Assembly (NCBI RefSeq): GCF_030272615.1 | Contig: NC_081410.1 | Location: 116,137,140 to 116,201,139, forward strand | DNA length: 64,000 nt | Reading direction: 5' to 3' | Source: Cryptomeria japonica | Taxonomy: Eukaryota > Streptophyta > Pinopsida > Cupressales > Cupressaceae | Part shown: piece after piece, positions 62,940 to 64,000 of the stretch | How the letters are laid out: each line of letters starts with the position of its first letter | Position numbering within the stretch: the stretch's first letter is position 1 | Position numbers and translations under genes: made by a program | Notes under the pieces: generated by a model | The model's database searches: none | Seen by the model: only the letters and a program-made list of their open reading frames with translations | What the model was told of the DNA's origin: nothing

Positions 62940-63812
62940 AACCCAAGCCATTAAAGATTGATTTTGTTGATGATGATAAAGATGATGACATTGTGAGCAT
63001 TCAAGGACCTATTAATATGGATATGATGAGTCCTACTGAGTTGATGGAGATTGCATCTGCTATGCAATACAAAGCATAAAAGAAAATTATGAAAGCTTGG
63101 AGGAAAGAAGCACAAACAATTTAGTGGTTGAAATATTTTCCAGTCTACTACCGGAGACTGACACTGACAGTCTTGCAACTCATATTGAGAAACTAGACCA
63201 CTTGGTCACATCAGCAAGAGAACAGATGAAGAGTCTTGAAGAGGTTGTTGTCAAGAATTTGGAAAAGGAATATGAAAAGAGGAGAATTGAACAATTGAAG
63301 AAAGATATTGATAAAGACAGAGTAGGTCTTATTGTAAACATAGACCTAATTAGAGAAGCCTTGACAACCGGAGGTAAAATTCTTTCTACTATTTGCAACT
63401 TCTCCTTATTCCTTGGTGATATTAATAAGAAGAGAGAGGTAGAGCAGCAAGAGCTAGAAGTTTTGAGTGAATCATTTGATCCTCTAAATGATTCAACAAC
63501 TATTTTGGGTAGATCAGTTATATGTATACAGCAGAAGCTTAAAGCATATGAGGCTGAACAGGTAAAGAGGACATCATCATTGCAGGAGTTACAAACTCAT
63601 TTAGTCCCCGAGCTACAAATTTTGTAGAGGTTATAAAGAGACAGAGGCAATTTTGGCTACACAGGAGATGAGCACACTTGATGCAATGGAGGAGCTTGCC
63701 TATCAAATTAGGACACATATTGAGATCACAGGGACACTTTTGGAGACTTGGGATAATGATTTGAAACTTTTGAAGTCTAATTTTGCAGATGTACTTCTTA
63801 AGATGACATTGT
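62940..63812 (+). pseudogene. Frameshifted coiled-coil ORF, unidentified
   Basis: Three frames carry one continuous-looking protein. 62930-63078 encodes an acidic stretch (IDFVDDDKDDDIVSIQG, then SPTELMEIASAMQ). A shift follows into 63073-63625 (KENYESLEERSTNN, then Lys/Glu-rich helices such as VVKNLEKEYEKRRIEQLKKD). A second shift near 63610 leads into 63620-63812 (DAMEELAYQIRTHIEITGTL, then LLKMTL and stop). Composition suggests long coiled coils. Downstream GTCAAAGGGGGAG (63910-63922) is a common motif near plant retroelement coding ends, so this is probably a degenerate retroelement ORF; I do not recognise the family. Confidence 0.5.
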
Positions 63813-63828
63813 AAAAATTGTTGAACTC

Positions 63829-64000
63829 CTATATATATATATATATATGCAAATTATGATGTATATTGTATTCATATTTTTCATGTATTTGCTTACCTTT
63901 GTCATTGTTGTCAAAGGGGGAGTGGTATATATATATATATATATGCAAATTATGATGTATATTGTATTCATATTTTTCATGTATTTGCTTACCTTTGTCA
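63829..64000. repeat. 96-bp tandem duplication with (TA)n, cut by window end
   Basis: GCAAATTATGATGTATATTG through CTTACCTTTGTCA at 63849-63904 recurs identically at 63945-64000, each preceded by a TA array (63829-63848, 63925-63944). A third copy could follow beyond the window. Confidence 0.95.

Noticed and set aside
1-64000. Search for CRISPR arrays, rRNA, intact tRNA genes, operons or a novel defence-like system
   Set aside because: The window is plant nuclear DNA with a single spliced gene; repeats are transposon-derived or tandem duplications, and no such system is visible.

Overview
The window is nuclear DNA of a seed plant, most likely a gymnosperm such as a conifer. It is AT-rich, interspersed plant sequence in which one conserved single-copy gene is stretched over nearly the whole window by very long, transposon-filled introns. 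The gymnosperm call is an inference from intron size and repeat style. No marker in the window names the species.

The host gene lies on the minus strand, 61597 down to 4839. It encodes UTP21 (WDR36), a WD40 protein of the UTP-B part of the SSU processome that makes 18S rRNA in the nucleolus. I could trace all 18 coding exons, with GT-AG borders and compatible phases throughout. They total 2,745 nt and give an unbroken 914-residue protein that follows plant UTP21 from its first residues (MGIFEPFRA) to its last (TFLSNSQF). Coding sequence is about 4.8 percent of the 56.8-kb span. The leader carries an AAACCCTA telo-box and three small upstream ORFs. Exon 2 sits in a degraded tandem duplication that contains a second, in-phase exon-like copy.

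Region by region: 1-3159 is a decayed Ty1/copia element (gag, protease, probable LTR) on the minus strand. 4839-8854 holds exons 18 to 13. Intron 12 (8855-18343) holds two related gypsy-type LTR copies and a copia LTR, primer site and gag fragment. Exons 12 to 10 lie at 18344-21183. Intron 9 (21184-34822) is almost entirely one nested stack: a non-autonomous LTR element (21431-34651) whose 5' LTR was split by a gypsy-type solo LTR (21581-28981), which itself received a tRNA-derived SINE and a structurally complete 5.6-kb copia element (22959-28578). The interior of the outer element carries an hAT transposase relic. Intron 6 (36671-45512) has a second hAT relic, a copia solo LTR and a gag relic. 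Intron 5 has a LINE relic. Intron 3 has an AT-rich element and a 1.7-kb gypsy-type solo LTR. Intron 2 has tandem repeats. Downstream of the gene start on the plus strand, 62940-63812 is a frameshifted, unidentified coiled-coil ORF, followed by a repeat that runs off the window.

Apart from UTP21, every protein-like stretch I could recognise is a transposon relic. I found no rRNA, tRNA or CRISPR feature, no operon and no convincing new molecular system. The most informative points are the reconstructable nesting history of intron 9, the duplicated exon 2, and the copia element whose LTRs are nearly identical although several catalytic residues are changed.
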